Assembly: GCA_964030785.1 (NCBI GenBank)
Contig: OZ034971.1
Location: 17,332,365-17,396,364, forward strand
Direction: 5' to 3'
DNA length: 64,000 nt
Source: Siderastrea siderea
Taxonomy: Eukaryota > Cnidaria > Anthozoa > Scleractinia > Rhizangiidae
The notes below the pieces were generated by a model. It saw only the letters and a program-made list of their open reading frames with translations. It had not been told where the DNA came from and ran no database searches. The translations under genes and the position numbers were made by a program. Below are positions 12,622 to 23,950 of the stretch, in pieces. Each line of letters starts with the position of its first letter. The first letter of the stretch is position 1.

Positions 12622-12932
12622 GAAAACATGGTACGGGGACAGAACCTTTCATCTCTGCAGTGAGTCGTTCAATCAGCTCCTCAGCCAGCAATGCCTTCGG
12701 CATGTTAAAAATATGTAGTGTTCCTTAAAAAAATGCATAGTTTGTAATAATATCACCTTTGTCCTGTGTTTGTTTTACGTACAATTTTATACCCGCAACT
12801 GATTTTTATATCTAACCAAGTCCCGATATGTTTACAAGAGTAGAGATCAATAAATAAAGGAGCTGAATACACGACATCGAGGCAGTCTTCATAGTTTATT
12901 TCCATTCCTATAGAATGAAGTTTATTACATAC

Positions 12933-13350
12933 CTTATTATAGGAAATTAACCCTTGTGTAAATTAAAGTATTTGAAATTAACGCGACTTAAATTAACGCG
13001 AATTGAAGGGAAAATTAACTTGTGGCCACAACTGGAACAAATTTATTTCTAACTGAATATGAAGGTCACGAACAAAACAAGTCTACAGGTGTGTGAGGCA
13101 ATTTCTTTACAGACAATGTGCGTTAAATTCTGCCTAAATGTAGGAAAGCTATTATTTTGTGGGTGTCAAGAATGTCTGGACTGTAACCAGAATATTGGAT
13201 TGAAATAATGGCAATTTAGGTCGCCGAAATTAACGCTCCACTTAATTAACAACGTGGAAATTAACGCTCACAGAAATTAATGCGACTTAAATTAAAGCGA
13301 ATTTTTACAGTTCGCGTTAATTTCATGGAGCGCTAATTTCCTATAATAAG
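12933..13350. mobile_element. TIR element rich in AAATTAACGCG motifs
   Basis: The ends CTTATTATAGGAAATTA and its complement border about 418 bp. The interior repeats variants of AAATTAACGCGA in both orientations, including near both ends. The TSD is not clear. Confidence 0.6.
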
Positions 13351-13464
13351 TTAGTTCCAATTAAACATGGATTTGAATTTTTTTAAATAAGAATGACGGC
13401 GTCTACATCTATTTATTCTTTTATACCGAAAATATCACAGAAGCCTTAGAAAACCTCGTCGCCT

Positions 13465-13785
13465 ATGTTGAAACTACCTGGATCACACTGCACCATCTGG
13501 CCACTCTCTTCGTGGAGTGTCTACAAACAGTCCGTCAGATCGAACAACAATGTAGAGGGGTGGCATAATGGTTTAAACAGACGCGCGGAAGGCAAGGTTA
13601 GTCTACCCCTCTACATGCTGATCGAGCTTCTCTATCAAGAGTCTCGCTCAACCGCCCTACAGATAGGACTGGTGTCAGAAAAAAAGCTCCGACGAATTCA
13701 GAGGAGAGAGTACCGATTCAAGGGCGAATCTCTGCCCTCCGGGATCAATATGACAGCGGCGAGAAGACGGGAAAACAGCTGCTGA
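13465..13785 (+). pseudogene. MULE-type transposase C-terminal remnant
   Basis: A 106-codon frame contains WSVYKQSVRSNNNVEGWHN, LNRRA, a leucine-rich helix, LVSEKKLRRIQRREYR and a polar tail. This order (WSVY, NNxxEGWHN, LNRR, then RxxQR) is what I know from the C-terminal part of MULE-family transposases in cnidarian and other animal genomes, often in proteins with FLYWCH zinc fingers. The catalytic DDE region is not present upstream in readable form, so this is a truncated relic. It matters because four non-autonomous families in this window have 9-base TSDs, the size MULE transposases generate. The source could also be a domesticated gene, but no flanking exons are visible. Confidence 0.6.
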
Positions 13786-14312
13786 GAGCCTGATCTCACT
13801 TATGGACTCGTTTGGAATAACAAGATCGCCTTCAGCTTCCCACGAACTGCGGCCTTGCGTCGCGGTCGTTTTGAACGGCTCATTTGAGGAGCCACAAATC
13901 TGTACAAGCCAATGACCAACAATGAAAACTAAGGGAGCGAACTCGGTCGATCTAGCTTGGGGGTCGACCTTGAAAACGGTAGGACCGAACTCGGACGGTG
14001 CGAACTAGAAATAGGGGTCGGGGAAACCTCCACCGTTCATGGAAGGATGCTAGCCAAACGTGAAACGAAACGTTTTAGCAAGCGATCCATAAGAGTCCAT
14101 AACAGCCTGGCTATTAGGCTATTATTGCTTTGCCTGACAGGAGGGTGAAATTTAACGAAACATGCTAAGAACGTTAACGAAGACTGAAATTGAACATGTT
14201 GAAGAAGGACGTTTCGAATTTGGTTCTTAAAAGAAGCCAAATTAAGAAAACTAAAACCTTTTACATCAGCCCCCAAAACAGAGGTTCTTTGAATGCTACA
14301 AAACACAACAAA

Positions 14313-14799
14313 TACCTTATGGCACTAAATTTTTGCGGGAGTTTAATTTTGCGGATTGGCGATTTTTTGTGTTTTGCGGGAACTAATTTTTGCGATTGGA
14401 AGAGACTGGTTTTTCTTGCTGGGAATTAATTTTTGCGATTTTCTGAAAGTCGCGTTCAAATGGAACTGATAACATTTTCGTTTTTTATTTGAGTACATGC
14501 AATTGAAATACAGACAAAACAACATGGAAATGTAAGACAGTTTAATCGATGTCACTATATCAGTACAATGGATCGACAATAACTAGGATGCCACTTGATG
14601 TATTATCCACCGAGTCATCTATGGGATTTTCTCCTTCAAACCTGTTTCTCTGTCTGTAATTTCTACGGTGGAGTAAATTTTTTTTGCGGAAAAAAATTTG
14701 CGGTAATTTTATTTTGCGGGAACTTATTTTTACGGATCGCGAAAAAACCCGCAAAAATCGCAAAAATTAGAACCCGCAAAAACTTAGTACCACACGGTA
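14313..14799. mobile_element. TIR element with TTTTTGCGGG subterminal repeats and TA target
   Basis: The ends TACCTTATGGCACTAA and the inverted form of TACCGTGTGGTACTAA match in about 22 of 27 bases. The interior repeats ATTTTTGCGGG and ATTTTTGCGATT many times. Flanking TA suggests a mariner-like target. There is no coding content. Confidence 0.6.
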
Positions 14800-15045
14800 T
14801 AAATAGAAGAATCAATCTAATCTTCAAGGAGAAAACACATCTTGTACTTTCTTGAAGTTTATCTCCTCTATCAAAAATAAAACACAAACAGCGGTAATAA
14901 ACATTATAAACTTACGCATTTTTATATAAACTTGACGTTTCGTATGCTAGTCAACATACATTTTCAAAAGTGACCGTTACAATTTTGACAAACCTTTTAT
15001 ACAATAGTGATAAGGGGTCTGGAACCAAGATTAAGAAAACAATCC

Positions 15046-15456
15046 ACAGGCTTACCATCCTCTGTTTGTGTGGTGGGCTGTGCGTTTGTAATGGCTGTGT
15101 TGGTTTATCAAATTAGCAAAACTAAAACCGAAAGTTAGGAGTTTTAAAACTGAGGAAAATGAAATAAAAACTCATAAAATTGCTGCCATGGTGTTTTGAT
15201 TTGTGTTTCTGTGTTTATTTTGGTAATTTAAGGCTCGTGAAAGAGATGTTTTCAAAATAACGATCAGACTCGCTCAAAAGTACACGAATCAAAACACCAT
15301 GGCAGCAATTTTATGAGTTTTTATTTCATTCTCCTCAGTTTTAAAACTTCTAAATTTCGGTTTTAGTTTTGCTAATTTGATAAACCGACACAGCCATTAC
15401 CCGGGAGCCATTACAAACGCACAGCCCACCACACAAACAGAGGATGGTAAGCCTGT
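15046..15456. mobile_element. Foldback MITE, MULE-like family 1, copy 2
   Basis: The ends ACAGGCTTACCATCC and inverted GGATGGTAAGCCTGT are as in 2457-6679 and 55410-56659. The interior is a different foldback of about 190-base arms. It sits in the left Penelope arm. Compared with the uninterrupted arm (16485-16500), about 6 host bases are missing at the insertion, and no TSD is evident. Confidence 0.7.
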
Positions 15457-15483
15457 GGTGAATCTATAAAAAGCTACAGCTAA

Positions 15484-16432
15484 TTAATAAAGTATCAGCT
15501 TCTCACTGCTGACGTTGACATTAAAAGCTGGCTTCAGTTCTTGGATCAACAATGTTTCTTTGATTTTGCAGTGGTAATCAGTTTTGCCCGATGCTAAAAT
15601 GTCAAAATGATCCCACTTGATGTTGTGTCCGGTGGTTTTGACATGGTCTGCAATGGCAGACGTGTGGTCATTTTTAACGAGGGCCTAGACTTTCTCAAAC
15701 GTCCTTCGCTTCTAAAAAAAAAACTCTGAGCTCGACTTGTGGGCAAGTCTAACGAGGGCCTTGAAGTGTTCAGTTTTTCTATCATGAAGTCGTCGTTTTG
15801 TTTTACCGATGTAGAAATCATTGCAGTCCCAGCAACTGGCTTTGTAAATTACTTTAGATTTTTGAGAACGATTCAAGCAGTCCTTGTACGGAAAGAAAGA
15901 TTTGATGCGGCAATTATTTTGAAAAATTATCTTGAGGTTGACGAAAGAATAGAAATTGTATACACATGATTTGAGGCGTTGAGAGATTTGGTTGCTCTGC
16001 AGACCTAAGTAAGGTAACAGAATAATGATATCTTTCTTAGGAACCGTGGAGACAGGGCTCCTTGGCTTGTTTCTGTTCCTGTTTAGAACATCGTTAATGT
16101 TGTAGGTGATTATCCCTTGGGGGTAACCATTTTGAAGCAGAAGCTTTCGAAGATCGCCAAGAGCAGTTTGCAGCAAGGAAGCAGAGGAGCAAATTCGGTA
16201 GCAACGATAAGTGAGAGTGCGTATGAGATTTATTTTGTACTTGCGCGGAGTAAACGAATCCCATTTGGTGTAAAGGCCAGTGAATGTCTTCTTCCGGTAG
16301 ATGGATGTCACGAAAGTGTTGTTCGGGCAGCGTTTCACAAGGATGTCTAAAAATGGAATCTCATTGTCCTGTTCAAATTCAATGGTAAATTTGATACTGT
16401 TGTGACGACTGTGTAAATAATGAGTTAATGAG
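15484..16432 (-). pseudogene. Penelope RT C-terminus plus GIY-YIG domain, disrupted
   Basis: Reading right to left, the frame opens within the RT thumb region (IPFLDILV near 16365, then YRKKTFTGLYTKWDSF, then NGYPQGIITYNI). It continues through ILLPYLGLQ into a GIY-YIG domain with VIYKASCWDCNDFYIGKT and RRLHDRKTEHFKAL (about 15765-15850). The frame is then cut by the 66 bp insertion, whose T-run creates a TAG. Beyond the insertion the domain resumes (NDHTSAIADHVK, KWDHFDIL, ELKPAFNVN) and ends at TAA at 15484. The insertion plus its TSD is 75 bases, so it does not itself shift frame. The N-terminal RT palm with the catalytic aspartates is missing. It is clearly non-functional. Confidence 0.8.
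15686..15751. mobile_element. 66 bp miniature element, tiny family copy 2
   Basis: TAGACTTTCTCAAACG at the left and GCAAGTCTA at the right, with an exact 9-base TSD ACGAGGGCC (15677-15685 and 15752-15760). It lies within the GIY-YIG coding of the Penelope fragment, so the insertion site is independently confirmed by the broken protein. Confidence 0.85.
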
Positions 16433-16660
16433 TTCTTGCAGTAATGAGTTCTTGTAATGAGTTTCTTGTTCCTGGATTCACTGTTAAGATTGTTTTCTTA
16501 ATCTTGGTTCCAGACCCCTTATCACTATTGTATAAAAGGTTTGTCAAAATTGTAACGGTCACTTTTGAAAATGTATGTTGATTAGCATACGAAACGTCAA
16601 GTTTATATAAAAATGCGTAAGTTTATAATGTTTATCACCGCTGTTTGTGTTTTATTTTTG

Positions 16661-16931
16661 ATCAAGCTACGATGGCCCAGGAACAAAAGTCTTTATCTCC
16701 TTTGTTTTTTGCATTTTGTATTTTTTGCTCACGGCTCAGCTTGAAAAGCAGCCCAGCTGAATGTGTTTTTTACTGTGATAAAATATAGGCTTTATTGTTT
16801 TATTACATCCACCTTCCCCTCCCTGCTGGACCACTCGTCACTGCATTGAAGGGGTTTCTCTGAGGCGTGTCATCAGGGGCTCCAGGAACTCCAGGAAGGG
16901 CCTGTAGGACCCAGTCTTTTTTGGCTGCCGC
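16661..16931. other. Short SOD2 5' flank
   Basis: Only about 270 bases separate the Penelope arm from the SOD2 start region. No TATA box or clear initiator was identified. A 5' UTR exon further upstream is possible. Confidence 0.35.
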
Positions 16932-16955
16932 ATGCTGCAGGGAATTAAAGTGAAA

Positions 16956-17187
16956 ATGCTCTCTCGAGTTTGTGGAAGGTTTTTATCCGCAAAAAAGCTA
17001 TTCCCTGCCGTTGTTGCAGGACCAGTTAGAGCTAAGCACACTCTTCCAGATTTGCCGTATGATTACAATGCTCTGGAGCCGACAATCAACGCGGAGATCA
17101 TGCAAATTCATCACCAAAAACACCATGCTACTTACGTGAACAATCTGAACGTGGCTGAAGAGAAGTTTGCTGAGGCACAAGCTAAAG
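16956..17187 (+). CDS. SOD2: SOD2 exon 1 (residues 1-77)
   Basis: Contains the presequence and the first Mn ligand, His52. It ends AAAG before GTGAGT, phase 1. An upstream in-frame ATG is at 16932. Confidence 0.93.
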
Positions 17188-20100
17188 GTGAGTTGTAACT
17201 CGCAAATGAAAGTAATAATATGCGACAAAAAGGTAGAATAATTTGCAGTAATCATGGTCGAGTTTTTATAAGCTGAAAGCTTGCTAGAGAAGACTATTGC
17301 TATCTCCAACAAGCAAGTAAAGAATGAAAATTGTTCCTTATACTGGTGGAGTTCAGGATAGGACAGAAAGCTAGTATTTTAAAAATAAGTGCGAACTATC
17401 GAAGTATCATCCGAGGGAAAATGGTTTCAGTTGATAGCAGGGATTCGAAGTAGCGGGGGACTAGTCTACTTAATAAGACATAAACGAAGTTCCCATTTCC
17501 CCATCTTTATTTGCAATATCGAGGTTTTCATACACACCTTCCGGGGGAAGGGGGTACTCCTTATATTAGTGACGGGGAGGTGCAAAGACCTTTCTTGGGT
17601 TTGAAATTAGTTCATGATTTGGAACTTTTGGGGGTTAGAAATTTTCTGGTGACTTCTTTTGGGTTGGAAGATTTTGGAAGGACTGTTTTTAGGGTTTGTA
17701 AAAAGCGTGTGTACCTCAGCATTCTCAATTTTATATCAGACAAAGGTATCTGTTCAGTTTCATAAACAGAGGGTATTCTGTTCTTCACAAATTAAGAATG
17801 GTGAAAGCATTAACTTTCTTGGACTCTCTTGGTTTTCTTTTTCTATGCAGATAAAGATTTTATTTAGTCAGTTACATTCTGGGCCGTTGGACTTTTTCTG
17901 GGTTCAATTTTAGCCTAAATAATAGGACTTTTTTGGGTTCAACAATTTGGCCTCATTCACACCTCCCTGACACAAATGTGCCTGAGTACCCCCTCCCCCC
18001 TCAGGGCAAACCTTTACGTCATAGAAGTGGTAAAATTTCTGCACAGTCCCATACATTAATTATGCATTCAACCACTTTCATACTTTCTGTTATAAACAAA
18101 CAGCAATCACAAATAGCACTAAGAGTCAGAAAATCTATGTATAATTATGTATGAGGTTGTGCAGAAGTTTTACCCACGTAATCTTATAACCACCGTTTCA
18201 TGGGAATAATAGTGGTCGCAGATATGACCAGCTCCCACTGTCAATGGCTTCATACACTGTAGGTCAATCCTTAGAGCATTTGCACAGGCATTGCACAATC
18301 TCATACCTAGGATCTCACCTTTTCCAGGCCTTCTGACAAGGAGCACGGGTGCGGGACTGCACAATTCAGTCAAACCCGCACAATAACGCACAATTCCCAA
18401 AACTCCACAAAATCCTGCACAATACTGAAAGATTTGCTTAAATATTTAATGAAATCAGGCATCCTATTGATTACCGAGATTCCTAAAAACTTTTTACGCT
18501 ATTTCCAGACAATTTACCTTCCAAAACAATTGAGAAATCCCTCTCTTTTGATCGCTTGAGTGGATATCAATATGGCAACGTGTTCTTTCATCACTCTACG
18601 CCGCCATGGTGCCGAAATGACTGTCACTGTTTCTGAATTGTTTTCGCAAAGGACTGATTGAATTTGTGAATTAACAAAGAAACTAAATTGTTAAAACTTA
18701 CCACGTGAAAGGCATTTTCATTCAAGAAAATGCAAGTTCTACGATCTGCTTGGTGAGTTGTTGAGAAAACAAACATGCCATCAAACACTGTATCAAATCA
18801 CATTTAGCACGCAATTTCCATACATCTCGGGTTGTGTTTTTGTGGCTAACTTCGAAGAATTTGTGAACCTTTATGGGGAATTTATCACACTAGATATTAT
18901 TAATTAAAGACAGAAAAACTGCAGGGATTTTTTAATAAATGAACTTGTTTAGATTGGAAATATTTTATACCGAAGTTTTATTTTGGTTTTATACACACGT
19001 TAACAAAACCCGATCGAGTTTATCGTGTCACGCAACGTGATTGTGTTTATACATACACAGTTTTAATTTTGGGTCAAACTAAGCTTTGGTAAGAAAAAAA
19101 ATAGCCACAAATTGGCGACTGTTGGGTATATTTGTATCGCCAAAGAAAGAAATTTAGTCGTATTTTTCATTTGTCTGGCTAGAACACTAGAGATTGAATA
19201 TTTGGTTCATCACAAGATTACGCAATCCCGCGCAATTCCCCGCACAATCGCCGTTTTTTCCCGCACAATTTGCCCCTAAGATCCCGAATAATTTTAATTT
19301 TTCTCCCGCACCCTGTCAGAAGGCCTGCTTTTCCTGTCCACTGGGAATGGGGGACTCTGTTTGCCACTTCGTAAGTTGCTGCATAACTGCAGTAATCTGT
19401 CTCTCTTCGGCGTAGAGGTTACGTGATAAATTTAATTATCAATTGAAAGTACTGTGTTTATTACTGGTATTACCCATGTGGGGCATGGGTGGTTGTTTTC
19501 CAGCAGTAAAATAGCTCTCTCTAAATGTTTTGTAGTAGCAGGCAACATAACAGGAGTAGAACACAGCAGAGTCCAGGTCTCCTTGCCTGGCAGGGGAGGC
19601 TTAATATGAAGTAAGGAGCAAATAATCAACTGTAGTGGATTTGAGCCCTCTCAGATGAGGACCAAGTAATTAACATAAGTGGACTCCTGGTCCAAATCCG
19701 CTAGCAGATATACACGTAATGTGATTTACACTGAAGATATCAACTGGAGTTCAGTAAATACAACCACCTTTCTGTCAGCCCAAAATTATTTTGCGGAATA
19801 ACCTAAAAATTGTCTCTACAGTCATTTTACTCATGGATAAAAGCCAAAAAATTATTCAGTACCTTTAGATTTTTGGTCAGTTCATGGGACTGATCTGAAA
19901 CAGTTTAGTTTAATATATTAACAATATTTGCTTCAAGTTTCCAAATTAATTTTGACTGTTTTGTTTAAATGTGATGTTGTTTTGAACTGCTCACTCTCAT
20001 TACCACGGTATTACAGAAAAAGTACCTGGTTACTAAGCCAAGCAGTCGAATGAACTTACTCACAAATTTTCAGACTTGAATAGCTTTAACTGGAAAAATG

Positions 20101-23100
20101 CTTGGGAAAAGTTCATCGGGGAGAGCGGTCTTGTGTTCAAGTACGTTTTCATACCTTTTTGATACTTGCTATAAGGATTAAAATGCGTGTTTGAGTCTTA
20201 TTCAGACTACAAATTGAATCACCGATTCGTAGTGAAAAGGACTTCACTTCAGCCAATATGTTCATTAAATGAAATGGCTCAGCAATGAATTTTTGACAAA
20301 AAGTTTTTTCCAAATCTTGACCTTCTAAACTTGGGTGCGGCTTACCTGTGAGTGCAGCTTATACGCTGGTGTTTATGGTATTTTCTCTGAAATATTAGGA
20401 ATAAAATAAAATAAAATAAAATAAGTTTAGTCAATTTATTTCAACGTGTCATTTTCCGCATGCTTTAATTATTTTTCCTAAGTGGCTTCAAATTTTCAAG
20501 CATTAGAGGCGGGTATTTTGCCTCTCGATTATTTCCTTCTTTTAAAACTTTGAAATGCAAAAATCCTAGCATAAAAACAGAAATTTATCTTCAATTCATG
20601 TAATGATCTGAAATTTGCTATTTACCTAGATTTACTGTCTCTTTTGCAGAGCTCAAAATAAATGATTTACAATCTTTATAGAGTAGAGATTTGCAAGAAT
20701 GCTCAAAGCAGGTTTGGGGCACACCTTGATGGCTTCTCATCTGGTTGGTGCACCAATCAAATGCACTCATTTGGCACCCCTATGGAATTGAAATTGATGG
20801 GCTGTCACCCTCAGCCTAAACTTACAAAATCAACATTCTTTGTTTAAGGTCGAGTAACTATTGCAAAAGAAGAACTGAGTGTCAACTTGTAATCCCTGAG
20901 ACCTCAATAAGTTCTTTTTAAAAAGAAGCATGTACTGGGGCTTTTCATAGAGTAGATGCAATTTCAGTTGAGCGTTATGGAAATCTTTTCTAAAGTCACA
21001 TCTTGTAGTTACAAAACACATTGTATGCTCTTAAATGTTTCAAGCCCCGATTTACATCATCAACAAACTGTTCAATACGCTTTTTTCTCCAATTCTAACT
21101 TATTGCTCCAAATTTTGGGAATCTATGATAAATGTGATTATAGTAGCTGGGAAAAAGACCCCGTTGAGAAAACCCATAATTATACATTTTGGTAAGATTT
21201 GTTTAGGTTGCATCAAATGTTGCATCAAATGGTAGATTATCTCTCAGATTACAAATTATTACAATGAATATTTCAATTTTTGGATTCAGGATTCACCTTG
21301 AAAGTCAACCTCCTGACAGCATCGCTAAACTTTGCTTAAACATTTCGGATAATATGGCCCAAGAAAACAAATCAGGTTTGATATGTAAAATAAATCTTTT
21401 ATGTGCACAACTTAAGGTCATTCCCCCGAAATAAAAATTAACATACGATTTTTGTCAAACTTTCACAAGTTGTTATCTATTGTGCAATGTTTTGAAATAC
21501 GAAATAAAAGAATAGGTCCCCATGTCCGTTTACGAGATATCATCGTCTCAAGTTACCCTTTAATTCCATGCAATTTCACCTAACAAACACATGTTTATTT
21601 GATCAGTTTAAGATACTTTCCATAGGAACAGGAAGCACATAATCTTCAAACAATGTACTAGATGTAAAATATTGATAACAAGGAACAATTTACTAGATGT
21701 TTTATGGCAGATGCTCGAAGAATCAGATGAAATTAACTTAAAACCTTCCTCACGTGCATGTTCTCCAGATTGTAATTTCATCTCCATGAGTAACGCCTTC
21801 CTAGTAATAATTTTTTTTCGAACACGTGTTTTTTTCTAACTCTTTGAACAAAAAGAGGATGAACGGTAGGTCAAAAATATGTGAAAAGAAGATAGTTTAG
21901 CTCGCTTGTTTAAGAGTAAATGGCATTCTTTTCTCTGGTGAGCTTAGCCTCATAGGAAACCCATTACTCCCTGGACATGTGCGTGCTAATGATACAACAA
22001 ATTGTGCGCAGTAAGGATGCGCAATGCAATACAGGGCAATGACCTTAATATTAATAAGAAATCAGTTAACTTTAAAAACCCTTCTGCTTTCCTATCACAG
22101 CTGAAAATAATTTATCAGTACATCTTAAAAACCACCAACTCAATTTGATAAGTACAAATAAAAAAGTAATTCTACTCCATTTTTAAAAATGAAACAAAGT
22201 ACTCTGAATTCATTAATCATGTTAAGAATCCTGAACATAAACGTATCGCCTCCAAATTTAGGATACGAAATCATAACTTAAGAATCGAAAGTGGAAGATT
22301 TACAATCCCCAAAACTCCTGAAGATCTTAGAATTTGCAATCACTGCAGTCTAAATTCAGTTGAAAATGAAATGCACGTACCCCCTGTCCCCAAAGCTCCA
22401 ACAATCAGCGATTTTAATAAAGATTTAAGACCTATCTCCTTGACTTCTACTCTGTCAAAAGTTGCGGAGGATTTTGTCATCGAGCGCGAACTAAAGCCCG
22501 TGTTGCTGAAGTCAATTGACCCTCTACAATTTGGTTTCATTCCGGGATCGTGTACCACTTTCGCTCTCATATCGATGTTACACCATTGGCTAGCTGCTAC
22601 TGACAGAACAGGTACTACTGTTAGGGTGGCTTTACTCGACTTCAGGAAAGCCTTCGACCTCGTCGACCACAATCTCCTTATTGCAAAGCTTTTCAGCTAC
22701 GGGATTAAGCCTCATGTTGTTAATTGGATAGCAGATTTCCTATGTGGTCGATCCCAAAGGGTAAAAATCAACAAGGAGTGTTGTTCAGCCTTTCTCCAAG
22801 TTCCTGCCGGGATTCCACAGGGGACCAAGATCGGGCCGTGGCTTTTCCTTTTGATGATCAATGACCTGAGTATAGCCAGTCCCATCTCCAGTAAAATGTG
22901 GAAATTTGCTGACGACACCACTCTCTGCGAGGTTGTCCCTAGGGACGGCATCAGCAAACTACAGGACATGGTCCAACAGGTAGCGGATTGGTCGAGTAAC
23001 AACATGTTTCAGCTAAATGCCACAAAGTGTAAAGAATAAAGGATAAATTTTTCAAAGCAAAAGAGTGATGTAGACCTTGTGATAGCAAATGAGCAATTTT

Positions 23101-23874
23101 TTGAGCTTGTAACCTCAGCAAAAATACTAGGTGTAACAGTAACTGACGATCTCAAATGGAATGCACATGTTAACAACGTAGTATTAAAAGCTTCCAAGCG
23201 TCTTTATTTATTAAGGCTGCTTAAGCGCGCTGATCTAGATGTGAAATCTTTAATCCAGTTTTATTGCACATGTATAAGGTCCATCTTAGAATATGCTTGC
23301 CAGACTTTCCACTCAAGCCTACCACAGTATTTGTCCGATGATATCGAGAGGATCCAAAAACGTGCCCTGAGAATCATCTTCCCAGATCTACACTATAATG
23401 AAGCATTAGAGAGCGCACGGCTAACAACCCTTTGTGCGAGGAGAGAGGAACTGTGTATGAAGCTGTTTAGCTCAATAGAGGAAGATAGTCAACACAAACT
23501 TCGCCACCTTTTACCGGAACCTAATACGTCCTGCTACAATTTTAGAACAGCTAGAAAATATCAGCTTCCTCAGATCAATACCAAAAGGTATCGCAAATCG
23601 TTCATACCGTTTTGCGTGGCACAGGCAACGTTGTAGTTGCCTACTACATTTTATACCTTTTTAAAGCTTTGTACTATAGTGATATATTTTAATGGTTATG
23701 TATATAGTTCTTTTTTTTCAATATTTATATTCTATGGTTAGAAACATTGTTACTATTATCCTTTTAAAATTAGATTATGTCTATTAATATTATCGTAGTC
23801 TTATAGATCTTTTTTATTGACTTGTAAATAATTACGTAATTCAGCCTGGCGGCTGCGATGCAATTTTTAATAAA

Positions 23875-23950
<76 letters not shown>

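Larger units (their letters stand above)
14875..16660 (-). mobile_element. Penelope-like retroelement fragment with inverted terminal arms
   Basis: The arm at 14875-15044 and its inverted copy at 16485-16660 share about 170 bases. They enclose minus-strand coding that resembles the C-terminal half of a Penelope reverse transcriptase followed by a GIY-YIG nuclease. Inverted LTR-like arms (pLTRs) are known in Penelope-like elements. The 411 bp element at 15046-15456 and the 66 bp element at 15686-15751 are inserted in it. A CGAAACGTC motif in the arms recalls the 3' core of Penelope hammerhead ribozymes. The 5' core is degenerate (TTGATTA), so a working ribozyme is not supported. Confidence 0.75.

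Noticed and set aside
15712..16338. GIY-YIG protein as a stand-alone homing endonuclease
   Set aside because: The preceding sequence is Penelope RT and the locus has inverted arms, so it is a retroelement fragment.
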